NCBI GenBank assembly: GCA_963825345.1 | Contig: CAWGSQ010000001.1 | Location: forward strand, 124,001-188,000 | Source of the DNA: JACVRW01 sp963825345 | GTDB taxonomy: Bacteria > Actinomycetota > Thermoleophilia > Solirubrobacterales > Thermoleophilaceae | DNA: 64,000 bases | Direction of reading: 5' to 3' | Shown here: one piece after another, positions 61,825-64,000 of the stretch | Layout: every line of letters begins with the position of its first letter | Position numbering within the stretch: the first letter of the stretch is position 1 | Notes under the pieces: generated by a model | Told to the model about the DNA's origin: nothing | What the model saw: the letters and a program-made list of their open reading frames with translations, nothing else | The model's database searches: none | Made by a program: the position numbers and the translations under genes

Positions 61825-63098
61825 TGACGAGGATGAAAGACGAGCGCGGCATGGTGATCGTGGTCGCCGTGATGATGCTGCTGATCATGGTTTCCATCGG
61901 GCTGGCCGTGTTGTCGCAGGTGGACACCCAGACGACTCAGTCGCGCGTGGAGCGCGAGCGCGAGTCGTCCTTCAACCTGGCCGAGGCCGCGCTCTCCGCG
62001 CAGACCTTCGTGCTGGGCCGCCGCGGCACCGGTACAAGCACCATTCCCTACCCGACGAGCTGCTCCACCGATGCGAGCAGCGACTTCTACTGTCCGGCGA
62101 ACGCTCAGCTCATGCGGAGCTACACCGGTTCCGGCCAGGTGGACTTCGACGATGACACCAACTGGCGGACCTGGGTGCGCGACGATGCGAACCCGACCAC
62201 GGGCGCACCGGTGCTCTTCTGGGACGACGCCTACCTCGCCAACGGAAGCTGGGCTCGTTACGACAGGGGCGGAGCGTTCGGCCCCGGCGGGACGATCATC
62301 CCGAACCGCCACGTCTGGGTTCGCGCGGAGGCCACCGTGCGCGGCAAGACGCGTGCCCTGATCGCGTATGTGCGGATCGAGGACAAGCCCGTGAACTTCC
62401 CGCAGTACGCGGTACTTGCGGGCTCCGTGCGCGGGCAGAACAACGGCAACAAGACGCTCGTGAACTCGACCGGAAGCCCACTTGGCCTGGGCGTGCGCTG
62501 CGGCCTGCCCCCGCCGTCCGCCACCTGCATCGACCTGAGTCCCACCAAGGGCCCGCAGCTGGTGCCGCCCAACCACTTCGAGCTGAACATTCCAGGCAAC
62601 AACGCCAATGTTCCGCCCGACAATCCGGCGATCGACTCCGACGCGCTTCAGTCGCTCGAGGACGTCGCCAAGGCCAGCGGCACCTACTACACGGGCTGTC
62701 CGGCGAATCCGAACGGCGACGTCGTCGTGATCGAGAACGCCGCGAGCTGCATGTGGAACAACTCCGCACCGGCTGCGGCCGGCCAGTCGAAGTGCTGCAA
62801 CTCGGCCGCCAACCCGGGCCTGCTCGTGGTCAAGAAGGGTGCGGTGAACTTCGGCGGCAACATCGAGTTCTTCGGGCTCGTCTACAACGCGAACCTCGAC
62901 AACTCGACCGGCACGAAGCTGGTCGAGACGTCCGGCACGTCCGCCATCAGGGGCGCGGCGCTGGTGGACGGCAGGGGCGGCGTCTGGGCCGGGTCCTCGG
63001 GCAACAACATCATGTTCGAATCGACAGCGTTCGCGAACATCAACGCGGTCGGCACCGCCGGCGTCGTTCAGAACACCTGGCGCGAGATCGTCAGGTAG
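61824..63098 (+). CDS. PilX-like minor pilin/assembly protein
   Basis: 424 residues from ATG 61824, overlapping the previous stop by 1 bp; the frame is open upstream but this ATG begins the signal. A short basic MTRMKDERG leads into the helix MVIVVAVMMLLIMVSIGLAV, which lacks the Phe/Glu class III pattern, as in PilX/GspK-like proteins. The PilX-N phrase SSFNLAEAALSAQTF follows. The large ectodomain contains several Cys and ends with AFANINAVGTAGVVQNTW, a stretch of beta-strands that could form a bactofilin- or adhesin-like fold. Probably initiates or caps the pilus with the preceding minor pilins. Confidence 0.82.
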   Translation: MTRMKDERGMVIVVAVMMLLIMVSIGLAVLSQVDTQTTQSRVERERESSFNLAEAALSAQTFVLGRRGTGTSTIPYPTSCSTDASSDFYCPANAQLMRSYTGSGQVDFDDDTNWRTWVRDDANPTTGAPVLFWDDAYLANGSWARYDRGGAFGPGGTIIPNRHVWVRAEATVRGKTRALIAYVRIEDKPVNFPQYAVLAGSVRGQNNGNKTLVNSTGSPLGLGVRCGLPPPSATCIDLSPTKGPQLVPPNHFELNIPGNNANVPPDNPAIDSDALQSLEDVAKASGTYYTGCPANPNGDVVVIENAASCMWNNSAPAAAGQSKCCNSAANPGLLVVKKGAVNFGGNIEFFGLVYNANLDNSTGTKLVETSGTSAIRGAALVDGRGGVWAGSSGNNIMFESTAFANINAVGTAGVVQNTWREIVR

Positions 63099-63141
63099 GG
63101 CAACCAGAGCCAGCCGCTGTCGCGGGTACCGTGCCGCAACG

Positions 63142-63903
63142 ATGGCGTCCGCGCTCGAGATCGTCGCCGGCGGCCTGTTCGGGGCCATCATCGGCAGCTT
63201 CCTGAACGTGGTCGCCCACCGGGTTCCACTCGGGGAGTCGCTCGTGAGCCCCGGATCGCACTGCCCGGGCTGCGGAGCGGAGGTCAAGCCGTACGACAAC
63301 ATCCCGGTCGTCTCGTGGCTGCTGTTGCGCGGCCGCTGCCGCAGCTGCGGCATGCGCATCTCGCCTCGGTACCCGCTGGTCGAGCTCGCCACTGCGATCG
63401 CCTTTGCGGCCGTGGTCGGAGTGCGGGGCTTCGACAACGACCTGGTGCTCGAGCTTCCATTCGTGGCCGCGCTGATAGCGCTCGCGGCGATCGACTTCGA
63501 CCACAAGCTGCTGCCCAACAAGATCGTCTACCCGCTGGCCGCCTACGGTGTGATCGCGACGCTGCTCGTGGATCAGGACGACCTCGTCGAGAACCTGATT
63601 GCGGGTGCCGGCGCGTTTGTCTTCCTGCTCCTGGCGGTGATCGCCTATCCAAAGGGGATGGGGATGGGCGACGTGAAGCTGGCCGGCGCGATGGGGTTGT
63701 ATCTCGGCCTGTCGGTGATTCCTGCGCTGCTGGTGGCGTTCCTGTCGGGCACGCTCGTCGGGATCGTGATCATCGCCCGGGAGGGGGCCGCCGGACGCAA
63801 GAAGGCGGTCCCGTTCGGCGTCTTCCTGGCGCTGGGCGGGATCGTGGGCGTGCTCGCGGGCCCAGAGCTGGTCGATCTGTACGAGACCAACTTCCTCGAC
63901 TAA
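63142..63903 (+). CDS. pilD: Prepilin peptidase/N-methyltransferase
   Basis: 253 residues. GSFLNVVAHRVP near the N-terminus, the zinc module CPGC (41-44) and CRSC (66-69), and catalytic Asp118 in AIDFDHKLLPN and Asp177 in KGMGMGDVKLAGAMG, both essential in the aspartic prepilin peptidase family. Eight hydrophobic segments. It cleaves the leaders of the pilin and minor pilins encoded upstream and methylates the new N-terminus. It completes the pilus gene set in the window; pilM/N/O, if present, would lie beyond it. Confidence 0.96.
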   Translation: MASALEIVAGGLFGAIIGSFLNVVAHRVPLGESLVSPGSHCPGCGAEVKPYDNIPVVSWLLLRGRCRSCGMRISPRYPLVELATAIAFAAVVGVRGFDNDLVLELPFVAALIALAAIDFDHKLLPNKIVYPLAAYGVIATLLVDQDDLVENLIAGAGAFVFLLLAVIAYPKGMGMGDVKLAGAMGLYLGLSVIPALLVAFLSGTLVGIVIIAREGAAGRKKAVPFGVFLALGGIVGVLAGPELVDLYETNFLD

Positions 63904-63915
63904 CAGCGGGGTTGC

Positions 63916-63972
63916 GTCCAGGAAGCGTCCAGCATCCCTGGACATTTCCGGACGGACGTTAAGGGTGTCCAG
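63916..63972 (+). repeat. GTCCAG repeat cluster after pilD
   Basis: Three copies of GTCCAG (63916, 63927, 63967); the second pairs with CTGGAC at 63938-63943 with a 5-bp spacer. Possible regulator site for a gene starting beyond the window. The last 97 bp otherwise hold no gene. Confidence 0.35.
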
Positions 63973-64000
63973 CGTACGGCCGATACCCCTTGCGTACGCC

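Overview
This window is a single stretch of high-GC chromosomal DNA with short intergenic gaps, many 4-bp start/stop overlaps (ATGA, GTGA) and frequent GTG or TTG starts. Gene content suggests a monoderm actinobacterium, most likely of the Thermoleophilia/Solirubrobacterales type. The basis is APC-permease/UspA fusions beside a TrkA pair, a HutF-type histidine pathway, a SigB/F-type sigma factor, several secreted proteins of actinobacterial style, and a type IV pilus locus without an outer-membrane secretin. The taxonomic placement is inference; no rRNA is present.

Layout. 1-5.7 kb: two APC permease-UspA fusions with a small membrane protein between them, two TrkA/RCK proteins, an FAD reductase, a 48-aa membrane peptide and tRNA-Gln. 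5.8-11.3 kb: a secreted protein, a heterodimeric ABC exporter and a small ORF. 11.3-17.6 kb: a tight histidine-degradation operon, hutH-hutU-(peptide deformylase-like)-hutF-hutI. 17.6-23.6 kb, minus strand: a coupled MBL hydrolase plus cytoplasmic subtilase pair, a secreted nuclease, a Tat-exported PhoX-like protein and a CAT-anticodon tRNA. 23.6-31.4 kb: glutamate formimidoyltransferase-like gene, small membrane protein, glyoxalase-II-like hydrolase, hisS, aspS, a probable 6S RNA, an IscU-like/MnmA fusion, an anti-sigma-like protein and a sigma factor. 31.5-37.5 kb: a complete oligopeptide ABC transporter operon.

37.5-44.6 kb is an accessory, partly decayed block. It holds a frameshifted MFS transporter, a frameshifted HD-GYP phosphodiesterase, an intact histidine kinase/response regulator pair, and two broken secreted-protein genes. 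44.6-49.9 kb returns to core genes: alaS, ruvX, mltG (one frameshift) and aroE.

50-64 kb is a type IV pilus locus: an exported lipid-carrier/thioredoxin-like protein coupled to pilB, then pilT and pilC. After a minus-strand interlude (DUF488 and two small exported proteins) come a GT-C-type membrane protein, a cyclic-di-GMP-I riboswitch, the major pilin, three minor-pilin-like proteins (two with Ig-like, Fn3-like or PKD-like regions) and the prepilin peptidase. The riboswitch and the nearby HD-GYP gene suggest that pilus production responds to c-di-GMP.

The most notable points are the IscU-like/MnmA fusion next to a probable 6S RNA, the deformylase-like gene in the hut operon where N-formylglutamate deformylase would be expected, the c-di-GMP riboswitch on the pilin leader, the intracellular MBL-subtilase pair, and repeated -10-like boxes 7-12 nt before start codons that suggest leaderless transcripts.
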